A DNA stretch of 28,271 bases, taken from the NCBI GenBank assembly GCA_002321335.1, contig DCMG01000082.1:1-28271 (forward strand). The letters run 5' to 3'. The stretch is from Bacteroidales bacterium UBA1628 (GTDB lineage Bacteria; Bacteroidota; Bacteroidia; Bacteroidales; UBA932). The notes under the pieces are model-generated. The model saw nothing but the letters and a program-made list of their open reading frames with translations, was not told where the DNA came from and made no database searches. This document shows, in pieces, positions 8,389-16,957 of this stretch (position 1 is the stretch's first letter; each line of letters starts with the position of its first letter). A program made the translations under genes and the position numbers.

Positions 8389-9498
8389 ATGCGCTTAAAG
8401 ACATTTATCTTATCAGTGTCCACGGCGACCATCATTGGAGGTTGCGGCAGCGGACAGACGTCACAGGAGACGGTCACGTACCCTGTCATCAAAGTGGAAA
8501 AAAGTGACGCTGTGATAGCGGAGAGATATTCATCAACCATCGAGGGACGGCAGAGTGTCGAGATTTACCCTCAAGTGTCCGGCACAATCTCAAGGCTTTG
8601 TGTCAAGGAGGGCCAGAATGTACGGAAAGGGCAGACTATGTTCGTGATTGATCAGGTGCCTTATCAGGCGGCTCTGCGCACGGCGGTGGCCAATGTCCAG
8701 GCTGCGAAGGCTCAGGTCGAGACGGCGAGGCTGGAGAATGAGAGCAAGCAGGCCCTCTTCGAGGAAGATGTGATTTCTGAATATGATCTCTCGCAATCAC
8801 GGAATTCTCTCGCTATCACCGTGGCCGGACTGGAACAGGCCAAGGCTCAGGAGATAAACGCCCGCAATGACCTGTCCTACACCGAGGTGAAGAGTCCGGT
8901 GGACGGAGTCGTCGGCACACTGCCTTACCGTGCCGGAGCGTTGGTCGGCCCGTCAATCCCTCAGCCGCTCACCACGGTGGCAGACATCGGACAGATGTAC
9001 GTTTACTTCTCGATGACCGAGAATCAGATCCGTGGACTGATCCGTCAGTATGGCTCTCCGGCGGAGGTCATCGAGCGTATGCCGGAGATAGAGTTGACAC
9101 TTAACGACGGTTCTGTCTATGAGGAAAAAGGACGGATCGAGACAATCAGCGGAATCATCAACCCTCAGACGGGAACGGCTTCCGTGCGCTGCGTGTTCCC
9201 TAACCCCAAACGCACCCTTTTCAGCGGAGGTGTCGGCAACGTCGTGCTGAACCGTCAGGAGAAGGAAGTGATCGTTATCCCGCAGTCTGTGACCTACGAG
9301 ATACAGGACAAGATATTCGTTTATAAAGTTGTGGATGGTGTGGTTGTGGCGAGTGAGATCAAGGTTGAGAATCTCAATGACGGAAAGGAATATATCGTCA
9401 GGGATGGATTGTCAGTGGGGGAGACTCTGATCAGCGAGGGTGTGGCCCTGCTGAAGGATGGAACACCGGTCAAGGTTGAATATTCAAATAAGCAGTAA
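8389..9498 (+). CDS. RND efflux periplasmic adaptor (membrane fusion protein), lipoprotein
   Basis: The protein is 369 aa of the AcrA/MexA (HlyD) type. The N-terminus has a lipoprotein signal with lipobox IGGC, Cys19. A split lipoyl/biotinyl-like domain (SGTISRLCVKEGQNVRKGQTMFVID and YTEVKSPVDGVVGTLPYRAGALVG) flanks an alpha-helical hairpin (about 95-160). Beta-barrel and membrane-proximal domains follow (ETISGIINPQTGTASVRCVFPNP). The adaptor links the inner-membrane pump to the outer-membrane channel in the periplasm. It is the first gene of the operon; the pump gene starts four bases after its stop. Confidence 0.95.
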   Translation: MRLKTFILSVSTATIIGGCGSGQTSQETVTYPVIKVEKSDAVIAERYSSTIEGRQSVEIYPQVSGTISRLCVKEGQNVRKGQTMFVIDQVPYQAALRTAVANVQAAKAQVETARLENESKQALFEEDVISEYDLSQSRNSLAITVAGLEQAKAQEINARNDLSYTEVKSPVDGVVGTLPYRAGALVGPSIPQPLTTVADIGQMYVYFSMTENQIRGLIRQYGSPAEVIERMPEIELTLNDGSVYEEKGRIETISGIINPQTGTASVRCVFPNPKRTLFSGGVGNVVLNRQEKEVIVIPQSVTYEIQDKIFVYKVVDGVVVASEIKVENLNDGKEYIVRDGLSVGETLISEGVALLKDGTPVKVEYSNKQ

Positions 9499-9502
9499 AC
9501 AA

Positions 9503-12500
9503 ATGAATCTTAAATATTTCATAGACCGTCCGATTCTTTCCATTGTGATCGCGGTCGGAATGGTCTTTATGGGTCTGCTGGCTTTGTTCTCGTTGCCGAT
9601 CGAGCAGTACCCGAACATCGCTCCGCCGACCGTGTTGGTCTATACAAACTACCCGGGAGCCAACGCCGAGACTGTCCAGAAGGCTGTTGTCATTCCGCTT
9701 GAGGAGGCTATCAATGGTGTGGAGAATATGACCTACATCACTTCGTCGGCATCCAATTCCGGCGACGCTGAGATCCAAATCTATTTCAGACAGGGCACCA
9801 ACGCCGATATGGCCACGGTCAATGTCCAAAACGCTGTCGCCACCGCGCAAGGTCTGCTCCCTGCCGAGGTGAACCAGATCGGTGTGACGACCACGAAGAG
9901 CCAGAACGCCGAGCTCAAGACCTTCGCGCTGTATGCTCCGGAAGGGGGCTATGACCGTTTGTTTTTGGACAACTATATGAAGATCAATGTGGAACCTCGA
10001 ATCAAGCGTGTTCAGGGTGTCGGACGATTCCAGCTGTATGGTTCCAGTTACAGTATGCGAATATGGTTGGATCCGGACAAGATGGCTCAGTATAAGTTGA
10101 TTCCGTCAGATATCACCGCTGTTTTGGCGACACAGAACATCGAGGCGGCCACTGGATCGTTTGGCGAGAACCACGACAATGCGATGCAGTACACGATGAA
10201 GTACCGTGGTCGTCTTTCCACACCGGAGGAGTTCGGGGAGTTGGTCATTCGCTCTCTTCCCGGTGGTGATGTGCTGAGGCTCAGGGAAGTGGCTAAGGTT
10301 GAACTTGGAGACGAATCATTCAGTTTTGACTCCAAGGTCAACGGAATGCCAGCGTCCACAGCGTACGTCAGCCAGACTGCCGGCTCGAATGCCTCGGCTG
10401 TCATCAATGAGATAGATGACGTTTTGGATGAGATAAGCAAGGATTTGCCGAAGGGGTTGGAGTTCGTGACCTTGAGCGACACGAACAGATTCCTTTACGC
10501 CTCAATCAGGGGTGTGGTTGTCTCCTTGCTGCTTGCGGTGCTGCTCGTCGTCCTTGTCGTGTATTTCTTCCTACAGGATGTCCGCTCCACGTTGATCCCG
10601 ACAATCTCGATTATAGTGTCGATCATCTCCACCTTCGCGTTTATGTCAGTGGCCGGATTCTCGATCAACCTGCTGACGCTGTTCGCGTTGGTGCTTGCGA
10701 TCGGAACTGTGGTGGACAACGCCATCATCGTGGTGGAAGCAGTTCAGAGCCGTTTTGACACCGGTTACCAGTCCTCGTACAAAGCCACTGCCGATGCTAT
10801 GGGTGGAATATCCACTGCCATTCTGGTCTCCACGATGATATTTATGGCTGTGTTCATCCCTACTTCCTTTATGGGAGGAACCTCCGGAACCTTCTACACC
10901 CAGTTCGGTATAACAATGGCCGTGGCTGTCGGTCTTTCCGCTGTCAACGCATTGACGCTTTCTCCTGCTCTCTGCGCCATTATGCTCAAGCCTTATGTGG
11001 ATGAGAACGGCCAGATGAAGGACAACTTCGCGGCTCGTTTCCGCAAGGCTTATAATGCTGGTTTCGAGGCTGTTCTTGACAGGTATAAGAACGGAGTCCT
11101 GTATTTCATCCATCACAAATGGATGATGTGGGGAACGTTGGCTGTGGGGCTGTCTTTGTTGGTGTTTCTGGTGCGGAACACTAAAACTGGTCTTGTCCCG
11201 GACGAAGACACCGGTACCGTGATGGTCAGCATGAACACCAAACCGGGCAACTCACTCGTCGAGACGACAAGAACAATGGACAAACTTGACAGGAAGTTTA
11301 GGGAGATGCCTGAGGTGAATTGCGCCAGTGAGGTTGTCGGCTATTCTTTCTCCGGCGCCGGCCCGTCGATGGGAATGTTCTTCATCAATCTGAAGGACTG
11401 GGGTGAGCGCAAGGGAAAGGGGCATTCCGCCAATGATGTGGTGAACAGAGTCTATGAGATCGCACCAGAGGTCCCGGATGCGTCGTTGTTCGCAATGACC
11501 CCTCCGATGATTCCGGGTTACGGTACTGGAGGCGGTTTCGAGATGTACCTTCAGGACAAGGTTGGAGGTGACATCAACACTTTCAAGGAGGTCGCCGACA
11601 ACTTTGTCGCCGCCCTCAATGAACGTCCGGAGATCAATATGGCATATTCAGCGTTCGCCGCCGACTACCCTCAGTTCTGGGTTGACATTGACGCGGCCAA
11701 GTGCGAGCGCGCCGGAATCACCACCACCGAGATTCTGGAGACGATGTCTGCCTATTTCGGTGGAGGCTATGTGTCCAACTTCAACCGATTCTCTAAGCTT
11801 TACCGTGTTATGATTCAGGCAGATCCAGCGTCCCGTGTCACGCCGGAATCGCTGAACCATATCTATGTGCGTGTCGGCGGGGAGATGGCTCCACTCTCGC
11901 AGTTCGTGAAACTGACCAAAACTTACGGTCCTGAATCGCTGTCCCGCTTCAATCTCTATAATTCGATTTCAGTCAGTGGTGACGCTGCTGAAGGCTACAG
12001 TTCCGGTGACGCTTTGAACGCTGTACGTGAGACTGCCGCCAAGGTCCTGCCACGCAACTATGGCTTTGAGTTCGGCGGAATCTCCCGTGAGGAGGCATCG
12101 ACCGGCAACAACATCGCCATCATCTTCGCGGTCTGCATCCTGCTCGTCTATCTGATTCTCAGCGGGATGTATGAGAGCCTTGTCCTTCCGTTCACAGTCA
12201 TCCTGTCGGTCCCGTGCGGACTTATGGGCAGCTTCCTGTTCGCCAAGATGTTCGGACTGGAGAACAACATCTACCTTCAGACCGGATTGATTATGTTAAT
12301 CGGCTTGCTTGCAAAGACCGCAATCCTGATAACTGACTATGCTGGGGAACGCCGCAGGAGCGGAATGTCGCTCAAGCAGGCGGCCATCGGAGCGGCCAAG
12401 AACCGCCTCCGTCCTATCCTGATGACGGCCTTGACGATGGTGTTCGGTATGCTCCCGCTGATGTTCTCGACTGGTGTCGGAGCGAATGGCAACAGGACGC

Positions 12501-12709
12501 TCGGAACCGGTGCTGTGGGCGGAATGTTGGTAGGCACGTTGGTTCTGTTGTTTATCGTTCCGGCTCTCTGGATTGTTTTCCAGGGCCTTCAGGAAAAGAT
12601 CAAACCAATAGAGTTCAAGGAAGCTGATGACGCGATTTCCGTCGAGATTGACAAGGTCGCGAAGTTGAAACTCCAGAAGGGGTCGGATCTTAAAAACGAA
12701 AATGAATGA
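9503..12709 (+). CDS. RND multidrug efflux pump, inner-membrane permease (HAE1 family)
   Basis: The start chosen is the ATG at 9503, four bases after the adaptor stop, giving 1068 aa. The frame is open from 9458, but those codons overlap the adaptor. The N-terminus MNLKYFIDRPILSIVIAVGMVFMG is the usual first transmembrane segment of HAE1 pumps, and twelve membrane segments and two large periplasmic loops fit the length. The proton-relay lysine of TM10 is present (LLAKTAILITDYA, K938). In TM4 the usual Asp-Asp pair reads VVDNAIIVVEAV: D405 is kept but the second Asp is Asn (N406). The protein should export drugs by proton antiport as a trimer with the adaptor and channel. Its stop overlaps the next start by four bases (ATGA). 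Confidence 0.95.
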   Translation: MNLKYFIDRPILSIVIAVGMVFMGLLALFSLPIEQYPNIAPPTVLVYTNYPGANAETVQKAVVIPLEEAINGVENMTYITSSASNSGDAEIQIYFRQGTNADMATVNVQNAVATAQGLLPAEVNQIGVTTTKSQNAELKTFALYAPEGGYDRLFLDNYMKINVEPRIKRVQGVGRFQLYGSSYSMRIWLDPDKMAQYKLIPSDITAVLATQNIEAATGSFGENHDNAMQYTMKYRGRLSTPEEFGELVIRSLPGGDVLRLREVAKVELGDESFSFDSKVNGMPASTAYVSQTAGSNASAVINEIDDVLDEISKDLPKGLEFVTLSDTNRFLYASIRGVVVSLLLAVLLVVLVVYFFLQDVRSTLIPTISIIVSIISTFAFMSVAGFSINLLTLFALVLAIGTVVDNAIIVVEAVQSRFDTGYQSSYKATADAMGGISTAILVSTMIFMAVFIPTSFMGGTSGTFYTQFGITMAVAVGLSAVNALTLSPALCAIMLKPYVDENGQMKDNFAARFRKAYNAGFEAVLDRYKNGVLYFIHHKWMMWGTLAVGLSLLVFLVRNTKTGLVPDEDTGTVMVSMNTKPGNSLVETTRTMDKLDRKFREMPEVNCASEVVGYSFSGAGPSMGMFFINLKDWGERKGKGHSANDVVNRVYEIAPEVPDASLFAMTPPMIPGYGTGGGFEMYLQDKVGGDINTFKEVADNFVAALNERPEINMAYSAFAADYPQFWVDIDAAKCERAGITTTEILETMSAYFGGGYVSNFNRFSKLYRVMIQADPASRVTPESLNHIYVRVGGEMAPLSQFVKLTKTYGPESLSRFNLYNSISVSGDAAEGYSSGDALNAVRETAAKVLPRNYGFEFGGISREEASTGNNIAIIFAVCILLVYLILSGMYESLVLPFTVILSVPCGLMGSFLFAKMFGLENNIYLQTGLIMLIGLLAKTAILITDYAGERRRSGMSLKQAAIGAAKNRLRPILMTALTMVFGMLPLMFSTGVGANGNRTLGTGAVGGMLVGTLVLLFIVPALWIVFQGLQEKIKPIEFKEADDAISVEIDKVAKLKLQKGSDLKNENE

Positions 12710-14067
12710 AAAGGATAATCATATCTTTGGCATTGCTTGCGGCGGTGCTGCAAGGCTGCGGAGTCTATCAAAAATATTCAAAAGCCACCGATGTTGTCAA
12801 AGATTTGTTCGGTGATGAATATGCCTCCGTGGACACTACATCTATAGCCACGCTTTCCTGGCGGGAGTTCTTCACAGATCCTAAGTTGCGTGACCTGATT
12901 GATTCGGTGCTTGTGAGGAACACGGATCTCCGCATGGCTCATATTCGTGTGGAACAGGCTGAGGCTTCGCTGTTCGCCGCCCGGCTGGCTTTTCTGCCGT
13001 CAGTCGGCTTGAGCGGTGAAGGCGCTGTCGCCCGTTGGGACGGCCAAAACTCCAAGACCTATAATCTCGGAGCGAACGCTTCCTGGGAACTGGACATATT
13101 CGGTCGTGTGCGTAACGCGAAGATGGAGTCTAAGTCCGCGTTGGAGGGCAGTCAGGCCTATGAGCAGGCGGTCAGGACTTCGCTTGTCGCCACTGTGGCC
13201 TCGACATACTATTCATTGCTGATGCTTGACGAGCAATTGGCAATCAATGAGAGGACTTTGGAGAATTGGGACAAGACTGTCTCCGCTATGAAATCGCTGA
13301 TGAAAGCAGGGTATTTCAACAAGACGGCTGTCCTTCAGGCCGAGGCCAACAAGATGGCTCTTGAGCAGGCGGTTCTGTCTGTAAAGCAAAGCATAAGCGA
13401 GACGGAAAAGTCTATGTGTTCTTTGTTGGCGATGACTCCCGGTTCCATTGAACGTGGCGTCCTTGAAGGCCAGACATTCCCTCAAGAACTATCTGTGGGC
13501 CTGCCTGTAAGCCTTCTTGCCAATCGTCCGGATGTGCGTCAGGCCGAGGCACAACTCGCTCAAGCGTTTTACGCCGTCGGTTCTGCCCGTTCTGCTTTCT
13601 ACCCATCGCTGAACCTTTCCGGTGCGGCAGGATGGACAAACAATGGTGGAGGGATGGTTGTCAACCCAGGAGACCTTTTATTGAATATGGCAGGATCCCT
13701 TGCCCAGCCTTTGTTCAACGAGGGAGCCAATGTGGCCAATCTGAAAATCGCCAAGGCCGAGCAGGAGGCCGCACTGTTGGCTTTCCGCCAGAAACTCTTG
13801 GATGCCGGAGCGGAGGTGAACAACTCGCTCACGTCCTGGCAGACAGCCCGCAAACGTTTGGAAATAGGTGAAAAGCGTATAGAGTCCCTGAAGGAGGCCG
13901 TCCAGAAGACCGAACGCCTGATGAAGCACTCGTCCGTGAACTACCTTGAAGTCCTGACCGCCCAGCAATCCCTCCTCTCCGCCGAGGAGTCACAGGTCCA
14001 GGACCGCTACGAGGAAATCCGCAGCGTAATCGCTCTCTATCAAGCCCTCGGTGGCGGCTGGCGGTAG
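12706..14067 (+). CDS. TolC/NodT-type outer-membrane efflux lipoprotein
   Basis: The protein is 453 aa. It begins with a lipoprotein signal (LLAAVLQGC, Cys18). Two outer-membrane efflux repeats follow, recognisable by GANASWELDIFGRVRNAKMESKSAL in the first half and by SLLANRPDVRQAEAQLAQAFYAVGSARSAFYPSLNLSG in the second. The protein should trimerise into the outer-membrane channel and periplasmic tunnel of the tripartite pump. Its start overlaps the pump stop (ATGA), indicating translational coupling. It closes the operon; a hairpin lies about 60 bases downstream. Confidence 0.94.
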   Translation: MKRIIISLALLAAVLQGCGVYQKYSKATDVVKDLFGDEYASVDTTSIATLSWREFFTDPKLRDLIDSVLVRNTDLRMAHIRVEQAEASLFAARLAFLPSVGLSGEGAVARWDGQNSKTYNLGANASWELDIFGRVRNAKMESKSALEGSQAYEQAVRTSLVATVASTYYSLLMLDEQLAINERTLENWDKTVSAMKSLMKAGYFNKTAVLQAEANKMALEQAVLSVKQSISETEKSMCSLLAMTPGSIERGVLEGQTFPQELSVGLPVSLLANRPDVRQAEAQLAQAFYAVGSARSAFYPSLNLSGAAGWTNNGGGMVVNPGDLLLNMAGSLAQPLFNEGANVANLKIAKAEQEAALLAFRQKLLDAGAEVNNSLTSWQTARKRLEIGEKRIESLKEAVQKTERLMKHSSVNYLEVLTAQQSLLSAEESQVQDRYEEIRSVIALYQALGGGWR

Positions 14068-14123
14068 GATTTCCACCTCCGCACACCTCGGCTTTTATTG
14101 AGGAAGCACTCCTTACAAAACAC

Positions 14124-14173
14124 TTTCAGCCCCAAGTTCAACAGAACGTTCCCTGTTGTGCTTGAGGCTGAAA
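14124..14173 (+). terminator. Imperfect hairpin after the efflux operon
   Basis: TTTCAGCC (14124-14131) pairs with GGCTGAAA (14166-14173), and inside it AAG/CTT and CAACAG/CTGTTG pair around a short loop. The stem is interrupted. A T-rich stretch follows only about 10-30 bases later. It is a plausible transcription end for the pump operon, though not a textbook intrinsic terminator. The remainder of 14068-14217 shows no gene. Confidence 0.4.
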
Positions 14174-14217
14174 AAGTATGCCTTTTTGTGTTGTGTGTTG
14201 GCGTTTTTTTTAACCTT

Positions 14218-14249
14218 TTTGGATTTACAAGGCTAATTCAGTATTTTTG
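14218..14249 (+). promoter_or_regulatory. Promoter now separated from the ATPase gene by the IS5 element
   Basis: TTTG (14218-14221), exactly 20 bases, then TATTTTTG (14242-14249): a full match to the Bacteroidota promoter. The expected start of transcription is about 14255-14258, and the TTA target duplication of the IS begins at 14258. Without the IS, the promoter would stand about 30 bases before the ATG now at 15191, an ordinary leader length. Today it reads into the left end of the IS and its same-strand transposase gene. Confidence 0.7.
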
Positions 14250-14260
14250 TCAGTGTATTA

Positions 14261-15169
14261 GAAGCTGTTTTGAAATGAATCAAAAAAAATGATATAGAGA
14301 CGTGCAAATAATTGATTATCAGTTGTTTAGTTGAAATAATTTTCGTAACTTTATGGTAATCAATCATTTGTGTTATGAAAACCAGTTATTCAACCAACCT
14401 CACTGATAATCAGTGGCAAGTTATTAAAAAAGTCATCAATCCGCAAGAGAGAAAGAGGAAATATCCACTTCGGGAGATTATGAACGCAATTCTTTACATC
14501 AACAAAACAGGCTGCCAGTGGCGGATGCTTCCGCAGGATTTCGCGCCATGGCAGACAGTCTACTATTACTTCCGGAAGTGGAAACTCGAGGGGGTGATTG
14601 ACGATATCATGTCCACACTCCACGCTCTTGCGAGAAAGGCGATTGGTCGCAAAGAGAGCCCGAGCATGGGAATCATCGATTCCAGAAGCGTCAAGACATC
14701 GCACCACGCTGACCCGTCTTGCAAGGGGATTGACGGCAACAAAAAGATCAAAAGACGTAAGGAACATATTGTGGTTGACACACTTGGATTGCCTATGTCC
14801 GTTGCCGTCCATGAAGCCAATCTTCATGACAGTAAAGGCGCGCCGATGGCTATCGAGAAGATGGAATACAAGTTCCCGAGTCTGAAGAAAATCCTTGCCG
14901 ACGGTGGATATCAAGGCTCTTTGGGAGACTGGGTGGCGGAAAGATTCGGTTGGGCCGTGGAGGTTGTTCTCAGACCTGACGAATGTCCGACCAAATTCCA
15001 AGTGCTTCCGAAACGATGGATTGTCGAGCGATCCTTCTCTTGGCTGGAGAACTTTCGAAGACTCACCATCGACTACGAATACTTGGCTGAAACCGCCGAA
15101 TCGATGGTGCAGCTCGCATTTGCCCAGATTATGCTTAACAAATTTTTCCAATAATTTCAAAACAGCTTC
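14261..15169 (+). mobile_element. IS5-family insertion sequence, 909 bp, complete
   Basis: The terminal inverted repeats are GAAGCTGTTTTGAAAT at 14261-14276 and its perfect complement at 15154-15169. The sequence TTA directly precedes the left end (14258-14260) and follows the right end (15170-15172), a 3-bp target duplication of the TNA kind used by the IS1031 group of IS5 elements. One transposase gene fills most of the element. A weak promoter-like pair (TTG, 20 bases, TAACTTTA at 14346-14353) and an inverted repeat ATTGATTA/TAATCAAT (14311-14318, 14357-14364) lie before the gene. Intact ends and a matching duplication suggest a recent insertion. Confidence 0.92.
14375..15154 (+). CDS. IS5-family transposase
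   Basis: The protein is 259 aa, encoded in one frame with no frameshift. The N-terminus (LTDNQWQVIKKVI ... KYPLREIMNAILYINKTGCQWRMLPQDFAPWQTVYYYFRKW) is the IS5/IS1031-type DUF4096 region. The RNase H-like DDE catalytic triad is D102 (MGIIDSRSVK), D176 (ILADGGYQG) and E218 (IVERSFSWLENFRRL). It should catalyse cut-and-paste movement of the surrounding element. The stop overlaps the right inverted repeat. The sequence looks intact and therefore possibly active. Confidence 0.95.
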   Translation: MKTSYSTNLTDNQWQVIKKVINPQERKRKYPLREIMNAILYINKTGCQWRMLPQDFAPWQTVYYYFRKWKLEGVIDDIMSTLHALARKAIGRKESPSMGIIDSRSVKTSHHADPSCKGIDGNKKIKRRKEHIVVDTLGLPMSVAVHEANLHDSKGAPMAIEKMEYKFPSLKKILADGGYQGSLGDWVAERFGWAVEVVLRPDECPTKFQVLPKRWIVERSFSWLENFRRLTIDYEYLAETAESMVQLAFAQIMLNKFFQ

Positions 15170-15190
15170 TTAATTAATATTGAAAACGAT

Positions 15191-16354
15191 ATGGCGACAT
15201 TGCTTATCAAAAGATTCGGTCCTATCGAGGATTCCACGACCATAGAACTCACTCCTTTTATGCTGTTGATGGGACGGCAGAGTTCCGGCAACAGCACCTT
15301 TATGAAAGTGCTCAGTTATTGCCGTTGGGTGGAAAAAAGGATTATGGTATCGACCGATGATTTGATAAGCCAATATACCCACTATAACAGATTCGCCAAG
15401 GAATTAAGGCAGTTCAACAGATTGAACGATGAATATTTCCGTGATGACACATTGATCAAGTATGATGGGGACACTATTCAAATTGAATATGTCGGCAAAA
15501 GCGGAAACCCTAAAATATTACGGAAGAATAATTTCGCCAAAGGACGTTTCAACAGCAAGCTGTGCTATATTCCTGCTGAACGTAATTTGGTTTCAGCCAT
15601 ACAAAATGTTGATCGGGCCTATAAGGCCACTGACCGTGATGTGCTGTTCAATTTCATCTATGAATGGGATGAGGCCAAATCTCCTTACACTGCTGAATGT
15701 CCATATCATTTGTCTGTAACAGGCGGTTTTAGCTATGTTAATAGATCCGGAGTGGATATGATTCTGAGAGAGGATGGTGCGGAGTCTCCGGCTTTCTATG
15801 CGTCAAGCGGAGTCCAGTCAGCTATGCCGCTGGAAGTGATGACCAACTATATGATGAATCAGGTAGGCCGAAACGCTCCTTTATCAATGGTTGAACGCAA
15901 TTCAATCAACGGGACCGATAATGGGCTAGCGTCAAGAAGGTTGGAGTATCAGTCAGCCCAGATATTCATTGAGGAGCCGGAGCAGAATCTCTATCCGGAA
16001 TCACAGCTCTTGATTGTATTGAGCATTATCCGTTCCCTAAAAACGGCCTTGGAGAAAGGCTCGGAGAGCAGTTTTGTGATGATGACCTCCCATAGTCCTT
16101 ATATCCTCTCGGTTGTAAATGTGTTGTTATTGGCAGCCGTGGTGTCTGAGAAATCAAGGCAGACAGAGATTGACAATGAATATATTCTCCCATCATCATC
16201 CATTTCCGGCTATTTCATAGGAGATGATGGGGTATTTCGCAATATATTGGACAACGAGATTCCAATGCTCACTGGAAACGATTTGGACGGTGTCTCTGAT
16301 TGGGTAGAAGACAAAATCAGTAAATTGAACAATATTCTATATGGAGAAGTATGA
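15191..16354 (+). CDS. ABC/AAA-type ATPase of a two-gene anti-phage-like module, altered Walker A
   Basis: The protein is 387 aa. It resembles the OLD/SMC-like ATPases of bacterial defence modules. Walker A lies at 28-36 and reads GRQSSGNST: Asn34 replaces the invariant Lys (codon AAC at 15290-15292). The other parts look intact: a signature-like SSGVQSAMPLEV, Walker B with IFIEEPEQNLYPESQ, and the switch histidine in SFVMMTSHSPYILS. The start lies 18 bases after the IS5 target duplication, so its native promoter has been pushed about 0.9 kb upstream. The gene overlaps the next by four bases (ATGA). In such pairs the ATPase usually senses or gates a partner nuclease. Whether this copy still binds or hydrolyses ATP is doubtful. 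Confidence 0.82.
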   Translation: MATLLIKRFGPIEDSTTIELTPFMLLMGRQSSGNSTFMKVLSYCRWVEKRIMVSTDDLISQYTHYNRFAKELRQFNRLNDEYFRDDTLIKYDGDTIQIEYVGKSGNPKILRKNNFAKGRFNSKLCYIPAERNLVSAIQNVDRAYKATDRDVLFNFIYEWDEAKSPYTAECPYHLSVTGGFSYVNRSGVDMILREDGAESPAFYASSGVQSAMPLEVMTNYMMNQVGRNAPLSMVERNSINGTDNGLASRRLEYQSAQIFIEEPEQNLYPESQLLIVLSIIRSLKTALEKGSESSFVMMTSHSPYILSVVNVLLLAAVVSEKSRQTEIDNEYILPSSSISGYFIGDDGVFRNILDNEIPMLTGNDLDGVSDWVEDKISKLNNILYGEV

Positions 16355-16848
16355 AACGAGGCGAGAGAGAATATTCATCCACTTTTGACCGTTTGACTGT
16401 TGAGGGTTTTGTGCCGGAGCAGAATCTTCAATTTCGTTCAAAGGTGGCAGTCTGCGAAAAGGGAAAACGCTATGCCTTGGTTACTGCCGAAGGCCAAGAC
16501 TCTGTGGTGTATGCCGTTGACGGTGATATTGTCCAAGATGGACAGAGGTGTGATAAGCTTGTGCTTGTCAGACGCACACCTGAAGGCCAAATTCCCGAGA
16601 CTTGGTCGGAGATATTCGTTGAATTAAAAGGAACTGACATTAATCACGCAATCGCTCAATTGTGTGCGACTTTGGGTAACCCTCTATTCAAAAATCCAAC
16701 AAACGATGACATCCGAGCCAGGATTGTAGCCCAATCCTTTCCGGCTCATAAATCTGATGTCACTATGGAGAAAGCCAAAATAGAGTTCCGTAAGAGTTTT
16801 AATTGTGACCTCCGCGGAATGAAGACCGGACAGGAGGAGAAACTATAG
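16351..16848 (+). CDS. PD-(D/E)XK nuclease-like partner of the ATPase
   Basis: The protein is 165 aa and its start overlaps the ATPase stop by four bases. The core pattern of PD-(D/E)XK nucleases can be read: Asp68 in RCDKLVLVRR, then E91-x-K93 in EIFVELKGTD, followed by His99 and Gln103 in INHAIAQL on the expected helix. The spacing between Asp and ExK (23 residues) suits the fold. The family is not one I can name. The assignment is from motif and from its coupling to an ATPase, an architecture typical of anti-phage effectors that cut nucleic acid when released or activated. No truncation or missing key residue is seen. Confidence 0.6.
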   Translation: MKRGEREYSSTFDRLTVEGFVPEQNLQFRSKVAVCEKGKRYALVTAEGQDSVVYAVDGDIVQDGQRCDKLVLVRRTPEGQIPETWSEIFVELKGTDINHAIAQLCATLGNPLFKNPTNDDIRARIVAQSFPAHKSDVTMEKAKIEFRKSFNCDLRGMKTGQEEKL

Positions 16849-16906
16849 ATTGGCAGGACCTTTCTGAATTGTTTGCAACTGTAGTACCTACTCCTTATCA
16901 TTTATC

Positions 16907-16937
16907 GTGAGGCAAAAATGAAGATAAAATGCCTCAC
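16907..16937. repeat. 8-bp stem hairpin downstream of the nuclease gene
   Basis: GTGAGGCA (16907-16914) and TGCCTCAC (16930-16937) form a perfect 8-bp stem with a 15-base A-rich loop. There is no T-run behind it, so it is not a clear intrinsic terminator. On the minus strand it lies within a stop-free peptide stretch (NDANLAINSECEAF...) that belongs to the relic described at 16958-17074. Confidence 0.4.
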
Positions 16938-16957
16938 ATTCAGAATTTATTGCTAAA

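Noticed and set aside
9458..9502. An upstream start giving the RND pump 15 extra residues
   Set aside because: Those codons overlap the adaptor gene, and the family N-terminus (MNLKYFIDRP) begins at 9503, four bases after the adaptor stop.
14098..14292. A 64-codon frame between the efflux operon and the IS5 transposase
   Set aside because: It begins with TTG, crosses the hairpin, the promoter and the IS left end, and has no protein-like conservation.
14390..15160. A 256-codon minus-strand open frame antisense to the IS5 transposase
   Set aside because: It mirrors the transposase codons, shows no recognisable domain, and the plus-strand frame has the full DDE triad.
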